Below, one piece after another: positions 18,765 through 27,978 of a stretch of 64,000 nt of DNA. Position numbers and translations under genes: made by a program. Position 1 is the first letter of the stretch; each line of letters starts with the position of its first letter. Source of the stretch: Polynucleobacter paludilacus (GTDB lineage Bacteria > Pseudomonadota > Gammaproteobacteria > Burkholderiales > Burkholderiaceae); contig NZ_CP061298.1 in the NCBI RefSeq assembly GCF_018687595.1, positions 1,178,001 to 1,242,000 on the forward strand, read 5' to 3'. Under the pieces are notes generated by a model. That model did no database searches and was not told the DNA's origin. It was given only the letters and a program-made list of their open reading frames with translations.

Positions 18765-20219
18765 CTATTTTGGCCTTACAGGAATCACTAGGGTGCTATC
18801 ACCTCGGCGGACAAAAACTGGCACAGCCCTATTGGAATCAAGCCCTTTGACCAGAGACTCAAACTGCTTGACTCCGGTAATGTCGCTATCGGCAACCCTC
18901 ACAATAATGTCCCCAGTCCTAATACCCGCACGTGCCAAGGGGCCATCCACCAAACTAGTTACTTCAACCCCAGATTTGAGGCCCATATCCTTTTTCTTAG
19001 CATCTGACAATTCGGTCACTGCAACCCCAAAGCCATTATTGGTCGCCCCAGAGTTATTGCTAGAGCTTTCTGATTTCTTCAGGGGGCCTGAATTATTTTC
19101 AGTGTCTGACACTGTAATACTCAATTCACGGGAAGCTCCTTTACGCCACACCTGAACGCTAGCTACAGTACCAGGACGTGTGTCCCCTACCACTCTGGGT
19201 AAATCGCTGGCTTTATTGATGTCACGTCCATTGAAGCTCAAAATGACATCGCCCGCCTCCATACCACCAATTGCTGCAGGACCACCAGCTTCTACATTAC
19301 GTACAAATGCACCACGGGGCTTACCCAGACCCAAACTCTCGGCCACTTCTTTAGTCATATCACCTAAAGCCACACCAATTCGACCTCGAACTAATTTGCC
19401 ATTGGTTCGCAGCTGATCGGCAACACGCATCGCTTCATCAATCGGAATCGCAAAAGAGATTCCCATATAACCACCAGAGCGACTAAAGATTTGTGAATTA
19501 ATACCAATGACTTGACCTGCGGTATTGAGCAAAGGTCCGCCTGAGTTTCCGGGATTGACTGCTACGTCAGTTTGAATAAATGGCAAGTAATCACCAGTAT
19601 CTCGACTCTTTGCCGAGACAATGCCAGCAGTAACGGTGTTCTCCAAACCAAAGGGTGAGCCAATCGCCAAGACCCACTCGCCTACACGGACTTTAGAAGA
19701 GTCGCCCAATGGAAGTCGGGGCAAATCATGGGCATCGATTCGAACCACAGCAACATCAGTACGTTTATCCATTCCCAATAATTTGGCTTTGAATTCGCGC
19801 TTGTCTGTGAGGGTCACGTAAATAGTTGTGGCGCCTTCTACGACGTGGGCATTCGTCAAAATCAAACCGTTTGAATCAATGACAAATCCCGATCCTACGC
19901 CACGCTCAGCCTCTTGTGGCTTTCCCGAGTTAGGTTGCTGGGGTTTTGGGGTATTTGGAATTCCTGGGATGGGCACCCCAAAGAAGCGGCGAAAGAATTC
20001 AGCTTGATCTTCAGGCATGCCTGGAATACCACCTTGTGCTTGTTGCACTACGACATTTTCAGTTGTCCGAATATTCACTACTGCAGGACTGGCGCGCTCA
20101 ACCAAATCAGCAAAGTCAGGAATAGTGACGCGGGGATTCTGCGCCAAGGCGCTAGGAGAGAAAAATGCCTGTCCCAAGACAAGCGCAGCTAAAAATGCGA
20201 TTGAAAACTTTTTCATCAT
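18765..20219 (-). CDS. Do-family periplasmic serine protease (DegP/MucD-like)
   Basis: Periplasmic protease and chaperone for misfolded envelope proteins. It has 484 residues with a signal peptide (MMKKFSIAFLAALVLGQ, cleavage near ALAQ, about residue 26). The catalytic triad is His125 (LTNAHVVEG), Asp155 (DKRTDVAVV) and Ser226 (NPGNSGGPL). Two PDZ domains follow (about 285-370 and 400-480). A Ser/Asn-rich linker separates them. It lies between fabF and lepA, where related genomes carry mucD, but the rpoE-rseAB genes often found there are absent. Confidence 0.95.
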   Translation of the reverse strand: MMKKFSIAFLAALVLGQAFFSPSALAQNPRVTIPDFADLVERASPAVVNIRTTENVVVQQAQGGIPGMPEDQAEFFRRFFGVPIPGIPNTPKPQQPNSGKPQEAERGVGSGFVIDSNGLILTNAHVVEGATTIYVTLTDKREFKAKLLGMDKRTDVAVVRIDAHDLPRLPLGDSSKVRVGEWVLAIGSPFGLENTVTAGIVSAKSRDTGDYLPFIQTDVAVNPGNSGGPLLNTAGQVIGINSQIFSRSGGYMGISFAIPIDEAMRVADQLRTNGKLVRGRIGVALGDMTKEVAESLGLGKPRGAFVRNVEAGGPAAIGGMEAGDVILSFNGRDINKASDLPRVVGDTRPGTVASVQVWRKGASRELSITVSDTENNSGPLKKSESSSNNSGATNNGFGVAVTELSDAKKKDMGLKSGVEVTSLVDGPLARAGIRTGDIIVRVADSDITGVKQFESLVKGLDSNRAVPVFVRRGDSTLVIPVRPK

Positions 20220-20268
20220 GCCCTAAACCTACTGAGTTAATGCCAATGCAGCCAATATCAATTGAATA

Positions 20269-21516
20269 TTAGTTTACTTTGCCAAAAACCAGTGAGCCAT
20301 TAGTACCCCCAAAGCCAAAATTGTTTTTCAGGGCGTAATCTATCTTCATATCCCGCGCTGTGTTGGCACAGTAGTCCAAATCACATTCAGGATCTTGATT
20401 AAAGATATTAATGGTGGGGGGAGATTTTTGATGATGCAAAGCGAGGATAGTAAATACAGACTCTAAGCCGCCAGCACCACCCAAAAGATGGCCCGTCATC
20501 GACTTGGTAGAGTTAATCACCGCTTTCTTGGCGTGATCGCCCAGAGCTGCTTTGATCGCTTCAGTCTCATTCTTGTCACCAAGAGGCGTTGAAGTACCGT
20601 GGGCATTGAGATATTGAATCTGATCGGCATTTAAACCTGCGTCACGAATCGCATTGACCATGCAGCGACGGGGGCCATCCATATTGGGTGCAGTCATGTG
20701 ATAAGCGTCGCCACTCATGCCGAAGCCAACGAGCTCACAGTAAATCTTGGCGCCACGTGCTTTTGCGTGTTCGTATTCCTCAAGGACAACAACGCCAGCA
20801 CCCTCTCCCAATACAAAACCATCGCGGTCTTTATCCCATGGACGCGAAGCAGTCGCAGGATCATCATTCCGGGTTGAAAGTGCACGAGCAGCAGCAAAAC
20901 CGCCAACACCTAATGGTGAAATCGTTGACTCTGCTCCCCCGGCAACCATGACATCGGCATCGCCGTACTGAATTAAGCGTGCCGCTAAGCCAATACTATG
21001 AAGGCCGGTTGTACAGGCAGTCACTGCGGCAACGTTAGGGCCTTTGAGGCCAAACAAGATACTCAAGTGGCCAGAGATCATATTAATGATCGAGCCGGGC
21101 ACAAAGAAAGGTGAGATACGACGGGGTCCGCGAGACAAATACTCTGCATCCGTCTCTTCAATTAACGGTAGACCGCCAATACCAGAGCCGACCATCACGC
21201 CTACTCTCTCGGCATTAGCATCATTAATCTCTAAACCACTGTCGCGAATGGCTTGTGTGCCAGCAGCAATGCCGTAATGGATAAAGGTATCCATATGGCG
21301 CGCCTCTTTGGCAGAGACGTACTCTTCTACATTGAAGTCTTTGACCTCGCCAGCAAAATGCACGCCCAGCGCTGCGTGATCAAATTTCGTGATGGTAGCA
21401 ATGCCCGACTTGCCTGCAAGCAAGTTAGACCAAGCTACATCGACTGAATTACCGACAGGTGAAATAAGACCTAAGCCGGTAATTACAACCCGGCGTCGGC
21501 CATTTGATGCTGACAC
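20269..21516 (-). CDS. fabF: 3-oxoacyl-[ACP] synthase II
   Basis: Condensing enzyme that elongates acyl-ACP with malonyl-ACP and helps set unsaturated chain length. It has 415 residues. The Cys-His-His triad is visible in [23 protein letters not shown] and [13 protein letters not shown]. The end [14 protein letters not shown] is typical. The start is GTG (21514-21516); no better ATG precedes it. It lies 21 nt after acpP. Confidence 0.97.
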   Translation of the reverse strand: MSASNGRRRVVITGLGLISPVGNSVDVAWSNLLAGKSGIATITKFDHAALGVHFAGEVKDFNVEEYVSAKEARHMDTFIHYGIAAGTQAIRDSGLEINDANAERVGVMVGSGIGGLPLIEETDAEYLSRGPRRISPFFVPGSIINMISGHLSILFGLKGPNVAAVTACTTGLHSIGLAARLIQYGDADVMVAGGAESTISPLGVGGFAAARALSTRNDDPATASRPWDKDRDGFVLGEGAGVVVLEEYEHAKARGAKIYCELVGFGMSGDAYHMTAPNMDGPRRCMVNAIRDAGLNADQIQYLNAHGTSTPLGDKNETEAIKAALGDHAKKAVINSTKSMTGHLLGGAGGLESVFTILALHHQKSPPTINIFNQDPECDLDYCANTARDMKIDYALKNNFGFGGTNGSLVFGKVN

Positions 21517-21537
21517 GAAAATACCTGAGCTCGGGAA

Positions 21538-21777
21538 TTAACCCTGAGCTTTAGATTTAGCGAAGTCGATCGCGAGCTGAACGGTGGTGATTTTTTCGGC
21601 TTCCTCATCAGGAATTTCAATACCGAATTCATCTTCCAAAGCCATTACTAACTCAACAGTGTCAAGAGAGTCAGCGCCCAGGTCATTCACAAAAGAAGAT
21701 TCATTCTTGATATCTCCTTCAGCGACGCCCAATTGCTCAGCGACGATTTTCTTAACGCGTTGTTCGATGTTATCCAT
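21538..21777 (-). CDS. acpP: Acyl carrier protein
   Basis: Carries growing fatty acyl chains on a phosphopantetheine arm. It has 79 residues and is strongly acidic. The attachment site is Ser37 in [15 protein letters not shown] chose the ATG at 21777 ([11 protein letters not shown]) because GGGGGA lies just upstream; a longer frame would start at a TTG. It lies between fabG and fabF as usual. Confidence 0.98.
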   Translation of the reverse strand: MDNIEQRVKKIVAEQLGVAEGDIKNESSFVNDLGADSLDTVELVMALEDEFGIEIPDEEAEKITTVQLAIDFAKSKAQG

Positions 21778-21882
21778 TAAGTCCCCCAAGGGTTGTAAAA
21801 AAACGATTTGAGGATTTTATCAGCTTGTTGGACTAAATCAGCAAATCCGCTAAAACCCAATAAAATCCATAGCTTAGCGAGA

Positions 21883-22626
21883 TCAGGCTAAATAGAGCCC
21901 GCCATTGACATGAAGCGTATTTCCAGTGATGTAATCAGCAGCTGGTGAAGCCAAGAATACGACTGCTTGCGCGACATCCTCTGGAGTCCCCAAACGGGCC
22001 AATGGAATATTCGCTTTCAGTGCATTTTGTTGCTCTTCGCTTAGAGCGCGAGTCATATCCGTATCAATAAAGCCAGGCGCAACACAATTCACCGTAATGT
22101 TACGGCTGCCAATTTCTCTAGCAAGAGCGCGCGTCATTCCAGAGACCCCTGCCTTAGCAGCAGCATAGTTCGCCTGTCCTGGGTTGCCCATATGCCCCAC
22201 GATTGAGGTGATATTGATAATTCGGCCAGCACGCGCTTTCATCATCGGACGCAAAACCGCCTGCGACAATCTGAAAACCGCGCTCAGATTGGTATCAATC
22301 ACATCTGTCCATTCCTCGGACTTCATGCGCATCGCTAATTGGTCTTTGGTAATGCCAGCGTTGTTAACCAATATATCGATCCCACCAAATTCTTTAACAA
22401 TCAAATCGATAATCTCTTCACAAGCCTTTGAATCAGTCACATTCAGAGCCATGCCCTTACCACCATTCGACTTCAGACGGGCATCAATCGCTTGAGCTCC
22501 CGCCTCAGTCGTGGCCGTACCGATCACTTTGGCACCAGACTGCATTAAGGCATCCGCAATCGCTTGGCCAATTCCACGCGATGCTCCAGTTACTAAGGCA
22601 ATTTTTCCGTTGAGATCGAGATTCAT
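21883..22626 (-). CDS. fabG: 3-oxoacyl-[ACP] reductase
   Basis: NADPH-dependent reduction of 3-oxoacyl-ACP in fatty acid elongation. It is a short-chain dehydrogenase of 247 residues. The cofactor site TGASRGIGQAIA is at 14-25, NNAG is central, and the catalytic Ser-Tyr-Lys set is in NITSIVG and YAAAKAG. The end TGNTLHVNGGLYLA is typical of FabG. Confidence 0.97.
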   Translation of the reverse strand: MNLDLNGKIALVTGASRGIGQAIADALMQSGAKVIGTATTEAGAQAIDARLKSNGGKGMALNVTDSKACEEIIDLIVKEFGGIDILVNNAGITKDQLAMRMKSEEWTDVIDTNLSAVFRLSQAVLRPMMKARAGRIINITSIVGHMGNPGQANYAAAKAGVSGMTRALAREIGSRNITVNCVAPGFIDTDMTRALSEEQQNALKANIPLARLGTPEDVAQAVVFLASPAADYITGNTLHVNGGLYLA

Positions 22627-22664
22627 ATTCTTTTATATTCCGTAATCAATAGTCCACTGCTGGT

Positions 22665-23600
22665 TTATTTCACACTCTTAAATACTTCTTGCAAACTGGC
22701 TTCATCAAACATCGGCAGGCCTGTAACCTGATCATTAATCCGTTTGGCCAAACCAGCCAATACTTTTCCAGGGCCACATTCAATCACTTGGGTGACGCCC
22801 TGATTGGCCATCAGATTGATGGTTTCATGCCAGCGAACCGGTCTGGCCGCTTGCCGCACTAAGGCATCTTTAATGGCGGCAGGATCGCTTAAGACTTGAA
22901 CATCTACGTTATTCACAACAGAGATGCTTGGGGTATTGAAAACAACACCGCTCAAATAGGTCTGTAATTTTTCGGAGGCAGGTTGCAGTAGTGAAGAATG
23001 AAATGGGGCAGAAACAGGTAATGGCAAGGCACGTTTAGCACCAGCCGCCTTCAAGAGTTCACAAGCCTTCGCTACAGCGTCGCTTGAACCCGCAATCACC
23101 ACTTGCCCAGGGGCATTGAAATTTACAGCCTCGACTATCTGGCCAGAGGCTTTACTAGCTTCAGCACAAACCTGCTTTACGATCTCATCATCCAGACCCA
23201 AAATTGCCGCCATACCACCGGTACCCACTGGTACCGCAGTCTGCATTGCTTCGGCACGGAAGCGCACTAAAGGTACTGCATCCTTGAATGCGATGACACC
23301 AGCAGCAACTAAGGCAGAGTACTCACCCAGGCTGTGGCCCGCCATCATAGTGGGCGCAGGAGCGCCCTCTGCTAACCAAGCACGATAAAAAGCGACTCCA
23401 GCCGTCAACATGACGGGCTGGGTATTGGTAGTTAAAGACAAGGTCTCAGCAGGGCCCTCAGCAATCAGTTGAGCCACATCCTCACCTAAAGCATCTGAAG
23501 CCTCTTGCAAAACGGCCTTCACTTCAGTGCGATGCGCAATGGTATTCAACATACCTACCGATTGAGAGCCTTGGCCAGGGAAGATGAATGCAAAAGTCAT
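22665..23600 (-). CDS. fabD: Malonyl-CoA:ACP transacylase
   Basis: Moves malonyl from CoA to ACP. It has 311 residues. FPGQGSQSVGM is at the N-terminus. The active-site Ser lies in AGHSLGEYSALVAAG (about residue 92), with an Arg in RFRAEAMQ and the His in SAPFHSSLLQP. It lies 23 nt after fabH. Confidence 0.97.
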   Translation of the reverse strand: MTFAFIFPGQGSQSVGMLNTIAHRTEVKAVLQEASDALGEDVAQLIAEGPAETLSLTTNTQPVMLTAGVAFYRAWLAEGAPAPTMMAGHSLGEYSALVAAGVIAFKDAVPLVRFRAEAMQTAVPVGTGGMAAILGLDDEIVKQVCAEASKASGQIVEAVNFNAPGQVVIAGSSDAVAKACELLKAAGAKRALPLPVSAPFHSSLLQPASEKLQTYLSGVVFNTPSISVVNNVDVQVLSDPAAIKDALVRQAARPVRWHETINLMANQGVTQVIECGPGKVLAGLAKRINDQVTGLPMFDEASLQEVFKSVK

Positions 23601-23623
23601 TTGATCAATAGTTGTATTGAAAT

Positions 23624-24610
23624 TTAGTATTTAAGAACCACTGCGCCCCAAGCGAAACCGCCGCCAACACCCTCTAATAATAGATGTTGGCCTCGCTGTA
23701 TTTGACCAGAACGTACACCTGCATCTAGTGCAAGCGGTATGGAGGCAGCAGATGTATTGCCATGCTCATGTACTGTCACAATCACTTTGTCCATCGACAT
23801 ACCCATCTTGCGGGCCGTACCTTCCATGATCCGAATATTGGCTTGATGTGGCACCAACCAGTCGATTTGCTCTGGCTTGAGTCCTGCTTTGTCGATAGCC
23901 TCGATGGCAACTTGCTCAAGCACCTTAACGGCCAATTTGAACACCGCCTGGCCATCCATGGTCATAAAGGCTGAACCTTCAACTCCACCACGAACCGCTC
24001 TGCCCGGTACGCACAGAATGTCACGTTGACTGCCATCTGCATGTAAAGCGCTCGATAGAATTCCTGGCTCTGGAGAAGCTTCAAGCACTACCGCACCAGC
24101 ACCATCACCAAAGAGCACGCAAGTCGTGCGATCTTTAAAATCCAAAATGCGAGAGAAGGTCTCTGCACCGATGACTAACACTTTTTTGTAAGTGCCCGTC
24201 CTAATAAAAGCATCAGCTATCGCCAATGCATAAGAAAAGCCTGCGCAAACCGCTTGCACATCGAAGGCAGCACATTGGTTGTGTGCACCTAGCTTATCCT
24301 GAACCACGCAAGCAGTACTTGGGAAACCACCCAGATGATCGGGGGTAGATGTAGCCAAAATAATGAGATCAATTTCTTGAGCGGAGCTCTTGGCACTGGC
24401 TAAAGCAGCCTGAGCTGCTTTGACTGCAAGATCGCTAGTGAGCTCATTTTCAGCAGCGAAGTGACGTGCAGAAATTCCACTGCGGGTAAAAATCCATTCA
24501 TCACTCGTTTCTACTCCGCTCTTTGCTAAGCGCTCAACCAGATCTTGATTTGTCAGGCGCTGCTCTGGCAGATAACTGCCGGTTCCTGCCACCCGAGAAT
24601 ACATACTCAT
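23624..24610 (-). CDS. fabH: 3-oxoacyl-[ACP] synthase III
   Basis: Starts fatty acid synthesis by condensing acetyl-CoA with malonyl-ACP. It has 328 residues. The active site comprises Cys122 ([11 protein letters not shown]), a His in VPHQANIRI and an Asn in [10 protein letters not shown]. The end [13 protein letters not shown] is typical. The start overlaps the plsX stop by four bases (ATGA). Confidence 0.98.
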   Translation of the reverse strand: MSMYSRVAGTGSYLPEQRLTNQDLVERLAKSGVETSDEWIFTRSGISARHFAAENELTSDLAVKAAQAALASAKSSAQEIDLIILATSTPDHLGGFPSTACVVQDKLGAHNQCAAFDVQAVCAGFSYALAIADAFIRTGTYKKVLVIGAETFSRILDFKDRTTCVLFGDGAGAVVLEASPEPGILSSALHADGSQRDILCVPGRAVRGGVEGSAFMTMDGQAVFKLAVKVLEQVAIEAIDKAGLKPEQIDWLVPHQANIRIMEGTARKMGMSMDKVIVTVHEHGNTSAASIPLALDAGVRSGQIQRGQHLLLEGVGGGFAWGAVVLKY

Positions 24611-25620
24611 GCTTTAGTCTCCGCCACAAAGTCCTGTGCGATTCGTTCTACCATCTTATTCTTAGCTGCCTCATATGCACGATCTAAAGCAAAACCAAAG
24701 GCAAACCGGTCGGCTGAGCCATGACTTTTGATCACGCAACCCCGCAAACCCAACAATACAGCACCGTTATACCGGCGATGGTCTACTCGCTTACGCACTC
24801 TCAACAAGGGGACCATGGCGCAGATCGCCATGATTTTGGTCATCAGTGAGCGATTAAACTCCTCCCGAATCAAGCCGCTCATCATCTTAGCCAATCCTTC
24901 ACTCGCCTTCAGAACCACATTACCAACAAAGCCATCACATACCACGATGTCGGTTGTGCCTTTAAAGATGTCGTTACCTTCAACATTGCCATAAAAATTC
25001 AGTTTGCTTGCACGCAAAAGTTCTGCAGTTTGCTTAACTACTTCATTACCTTTAATGACTTCTTCGCCAATATTCAGCAGTCCAATGGAAGGGCGATCTT
25101 TACCATCGACTACTTGAACCATTACGCTCGCCATTTGAGCAAACTGCAATAAATGCATAGGCTCACAGTCAGCGTTCGCACCTAAATCCAGCATCGTCGT
25201 ACCGCGCCCCAACTCATTAGGAATTGCAGTGGCGATAGCAGGACGGTCAACTCCATCAAGCGTTTTAAGCACATAACGAGAGATTGCCATCAAAGCGCCA
25301 GTGTTTCCAGATGAAATCACAGCGTCGGCCAAACCTTCCTTCACTTGCTCGATAGCAACACGCATTGATGAGTCTTTTTTACGGCGCAAGGCAATCTCGA
25401 TTGGATCGTCCATCAAAACAACCTCGCTTGCAGGAACAATTTGAATTTGCTCTAAAAGCGTTTTGGAATAGGGTTTTAAGGCGAGCTTCAGTTGCTCAGG
25501 GTCTCCAACCAAGGAGATTCTGACATCAGGGTGTTTTTCAAGGAAGTCGCAGCAAGCGGGAATAGTGACTACGACCCCATGGTCTCCGCCCATGGCATCA
25601 ATAGCGAGAGTGACACTCAT
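24607..25620 (-). CDS. plsX: Phosphate acyltransferase PlsX
   Basis: Converts acyl-ACP to acyl-phosphate for phospholipid synthesis. It has 337 residues. The start [13 protein letters not shown] and the motifs [10 protein letters not shown] and [13 protein letters not shown] are diagnostic. There is no Shine-Dalgarno. A candidate promoter lies between the rpmF terminator and the ATG, so it may be transcribed separately from rpmF as a leaderless message. Confidence 0.97.
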   Translation of the reverse strand: MSVTLAIDAMGGDHGVVVTIPACCDFLEKHPDVRISLVGDPEQLKLALKPYSKTLLEQIQIVPASEVVLMDDPIEIALRRKKDSSMRVAIEQVKEGLADAVISSGNTGALMAISRYVLKTLDGVDRPAIATAIPNELGRGTTMLDLGANADCEPMHLLQFAQMASVMVQVVDGKDRPSIGLLNIGEEVIKGNEVVKQTAELLRASKLNFYGNVEGNDIFKGTTDIVVCDGFVGNVVLKASEGLAKMMSGLIREEFNRSLMTKIMAICAMVPLLRVRKRVDHRRYNGAVLLGLRGCVIKSHGSADRFAFGFALDRAYEAAKNKMVERIAQDFVAETKA

Positions 25621-25626
25621 AAGCTG

Positions 25627-25654
25627 ATTGAATACTGCAATTGGGTATGTTCAA
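25627..25654 (-). promoter_or_regulatory. Candidate plsX promoter (leaderless)
   Basis: On the minus strand TTGAAC (25654-25649), a 16-nt spacer and TTCAAT (25632-25627) are followed by six bases and the plsX ATG. The -10 matches only 4 of 6 positions. The location just downstream of a terminator adds support. Confidence 0.4.
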
Positions 25655-25655
25655 G

Positions 25656-25683
25656 AAAAAAGCGGCTTTAAAGAGAGCCGCTT
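25656..25683 (-). terminator. Intrinsic terminator between rpmF and plsX
   Basis: An 8-bp stem (AAGCGGCT / AGCCGCTT) with an 8-nt loop is followed on the minus strand by a run of T. It lies 21 nt after the rpmF stop and 36 nt before plsX, so it should cut read-through from the ribosomal gene into lipid synthesis. Confidence 0.8.
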
Positions 25684-25704
25684 CGATCTTTTTAGACTAA
25701 AAAA

Positions 25705-25884
25705 TTAGTCGTTTTTAGTTTTAACAACCTTACGACCACGGTAGTAGCCGTTTGGCGAAATGTGGTGACGTAAATGCGCCTCACCTGTAGTGGCTTCTAC
25801 AGCCGTAGCAGGTGCGGACAAGAAATCGTGCGCACGGTGCATGCCACGTTTGGAAGGTGATTTTTTATTCTGTTGGACGGCCAT
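25705..25884 (-). CDS. rpmF: 50S ribosomal protein bL32
   Basis: Large-subunit protein of 59 residues, too short for many gene callers. The start [20 protein letters not shown] and the segment [16 protein letters not shown] are diagnostic. The zinc-binding Cys residues of some L32 proteins are absent, as in many proteobacteria. AGGAG precedes the ATG. The yceD-rpmF-plsX order is conserved. Confidence 0.97.
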   Translation of the reverse strand: MAVQQNKKSPSKRGMHRAHDFLSAPATAVEATTGEAHLRHHISPNGYYRGRKVVKTKND

Positions 25885-25907
25885 ATTGAACTCCTAAGCA
25901 AGGCAAT

Positions 25908-25916
25908 ATTCTAGCA
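25908..25916 (-). promoter_or_regulatory. Candidate extended -10 promoter of rpmF
   Basis: TGCTAGAAT on the minus strand is an extended -10 element. It lies about 24 nt before the rpmF ATG, leaving room for the AGGAG Shine-Dalgarno. No good -35 is visible. Confidence 0.4.
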
Positions 25917-25986
25917 TAGAAAACCCCCTAAATGCTTGATTTATTGGCAATTTGCCTTGCTAACACCCTTCACTCCAGAGCCCTGC

Positions 25987-26568
25987 TTAGGAGCTTTTCT
26001 TCATATTTTTCAATATGTTAAAGGGATTTTCTCGCTTTTCAGCAGGGCTTCCTTCTGTCTCATTGGCGTCACCAGAAGACAAATGAGCCTGGCAAACTCC
26101 TTCGGGATGCTTTGGAATTAAAGGCAAGGAAAGTAGGATTTCATCCTCAATGGTTTCGAGTAAGTCAAAGTGCTGGGAGGCTACCAAGGGCTCTAGCTCA
26201 TCATCCTCAATCGGATAGGCATCCGCGTCTGCCTCGCTTGCTAGCAGCAGAAATTGACGCTTTTCAGCCAACTCAACAGCAAAAGGCCTTAGACAACGTT
26301 GACAGATCAAATGCAGCTTCCCATTCAGGCTTAAATCCAAAATCGGATTAGGCTCACTTCCGGGTGAATGTGTAAAGCGACTCTGAACTGACCAGGCAAA
26401 ACCGCCCCCTTCAGCGACCTGAGAAACCTCCTTAGCCACTCGGGTTAGGGCTTTAATAGGCAAAAATCCTGACCCTTGATAGGTCTGAGGGGCACAAAAA
26501 TCGATCTTGCGCAAAGCATTGGGTTCGCCAGATAAGACCACTTGAGGTAAAACTTGATTACGATTCAT
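25987..26568 (-). CDS. yceD: YceD family protein (DUF177)
   Basis: Conserved protein encoded with rpmF and linked in E. coli to 23S rRNA levels; its mechanism is unknown. It has 193 residues. A CQRCLRPF motif lies near residue 90 and an acidic stretch (DADAYPIEDDELEPL) follows, then DEILLSLPLIPKHPEGVC, which is typical of the family. It lies about 100 nt upstream of rpmF and diverges from maf across at most 31 nt. A TAGACT hexamer ends six bases before its ATG, a weak sign of a leaderless start. Confidence 0.88.
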   Translation of the reverse strand: MNRNQVLPQVVLSGEPNALRKIDFCAPQTYQGSGFLPIKALTRVAKEVSQVAEGGGFAWSVQSRFTHSPGSEPNPILDLSLNGKLHLICQRCLRPFAVELAEKRQFLLLASEADADAYPIEDDELEPLVASQHFDLLETIEDEILLSLPLIPKHPEGVCQAHLSSGDANETEGSPAEKRENPFNILKNMKKSS

Positions 26569-26599
26569 GACATCAGTCTAAATGAAGGTAAGTTTTAGT

Positions 26600-27208
26600 A
26601 TGGGCAATTCTACAAACCCCAAGTTGATCCTGGCATCGACTTCGGTGTATCGCAAAGAGCTTTTGAACCGTCTCGGCATTCCCTTTGAGGTGATATCACC
26701 CAAAGTGGATGAAACGCCTCTTTCAGGAGAAAGCACGCTGACCCTCGCCCTACGTCTTGCAAAGGCCAAAGCAGCAGCGGTTGCCAAAATCCATCCTGAA
26801 GCTTGGGTGATTGGCTCTGACCAAGTAGCTGATCTATGTGGCGCAGCTATTGGCAAGCCGGGAAACTTTGAACGTGCGTTTGCACAACTTCAACTCATGC
26901 GTGGGTCAATCGTTACTTTTTATACAGCCCTGTGCTTAATGAATGGCGCAAATGAAACGAGCCTTTGTATTCCAACTGAAGTGAAATTCCGCAATCTCAA
27001 AGATGATGTACTTGAGGCTTATTTGCATGCCGAAGAACCCTATGATTGTGCCGGCAGCGCTAAGTCCGAAGGCATGGGTATTAGCCTTTTGGAATACATG
27101 CGTAGCGATGACCCAACTGCATTGATTGGTTTACCTTTGATTGCACTCAGCGGTTTATTGCGCGATGCCGGCTTCTCCATTCCATCCACGAAGAGCAGCT
27201 CTCAATGA
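26600..27208 (+). CDS. Maf family nucleotide pyrophosphatase
   Basis: House-cleaning enzyme that hydrolyses non-canonical or modified nucleoside triphosphates. It has 202 residues. The N-terminal motif LILASTSVYRKELLNRLG and the central GSDQVADL fit the YceF-like branch, which acts on m7GTP in E. coli; the exact substrate is inferred. I prefer the ATG at 26600, preceded by GAAGG, over the one at 26582 (six residues longer). The stop overlaps the next start (ATGA). Confidence 0.88.
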   Translation: MGNSTNPKLILASTSVYRKELLNRLGIPFEVISPKVDETPLSGESTLTLALRLAKAKAAAVAKIHPEAWVIGSDQVADLCGAAIGKPGNFERAFAQLQLMRGSIVTFYTALCLMNGANETSLCIPTEVKFRNLKDDVLEAYLHAEEPYDCAGSAKSEGMGISLLEYMRSDDPTALIGLPLIALSGLLRDAGFSIPSTKSSSQ

Positions 27209-27978
27209 AGGCCGCCTTAGGAACTTTGTATCTCGTTCCCAATACTTTGGGTGATCACGCTCGTCAAGAACAATTAGCATCAGTGCTGCCATCTGAAACG
27301 ATTAGTCAAGCGGCCAAACTTCAATATTGGATTGTGGAAGAAGCCAAAACTGCTCGCGCCTTACTGAAAGCGATAGAAACTGTGACGCCTTTGGTTTGCC
27401 CGATTCAAGAAATGCAAATGAGTGAATGGCGTGGTGCAGCTCGCAATGCCAAATATGGTGCAGACATTAAGGCAGCCGATCTACTGAAGCCATTAATTGC
27501 AGGCAAAGACATGGGGTTAATGTCGGAAGCGGGTGTGCCTGGTGTTGCTGACCCTGGCGCCGAATTGGTATTAGCCGCACATCAGCTGGGGGCCAAAGTG
27601 AAACCACTGGTTGGCCCAAGCTCTCTCTTGTTGGGCTTGATGGCGAGCGGTCTAAATGGGCAACGTTTTGCATTTCAAGGTTATTTACCGCACGACAATC
27701 AAGAGCGCAGTAGCAAACTGAAGCAACTCGAGCTAGAGTCCAGAAAATTACAGCAAACCCAATTGTGGATTGAAACGCCCTATCGCAATGCTGCAATGGT
27801 TTTGGCCTGCTTGAGCAACTTATTACCGCAGACAAAGCTGTGTATTGGGGTTGATCTCACTTTGCCTACAGAATCTATTAGTACTCTGAGCGTTTCTGAA
27901 TGGCGCAAGCGCTACCCAAATGAGGCAGCTTGCGCATCACTACAAAACCGACCAGCCGTCTTTTTACTTTTGGCCTAG
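27205..27978 (+). CDS. RsmI-like SAM-dependent methyltransferase (tetrapyrrole methylase fold)
   Basis: A 257-residue tetrapyrrole-methylase-fold protein. The N-terminus GTLYLVPNTLG resembles RsmI, which methylates 16S rRNA C1402. The motif MSEAGVPGVADPGAELV and the segment VGPSSLLLGLMASGLNGQRFAFQGYLP are also RsmI-like. The region after the N-terminus (about 35-75) diverges from true RsmI, and no TLYESPHR-type motif is visible; IETPYRN stands in that place. It is therefore likely a paralogue with another target. It is coupled to maf by a 4-nt overlap, and its 3' end overlaps the convergent peptidase gene by 4 nt. Confidence 0.8.
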   Translation: MKAALGTLYLVPNTLGDHARQEQLASVLPSETISQAAKLQYWIVEEAKTARALLKAIETVTPLVCPIQEMQMSEWRGAARNAKYGADIKAADLLKPLIAGKDMGLMSEAGVPGVADPGAELVLAAHQLGAKVKPLVGPSSLLLGLMASGLNGQRFAFQGYLPHDNQERSSKLKQLELESRKLQQTQLWIETPYRNAAMVLACLSNLLPQTKLCIGVDLTLPTESISTLSVSEWRKRYPNEAACASLQNRPAVFLLLA

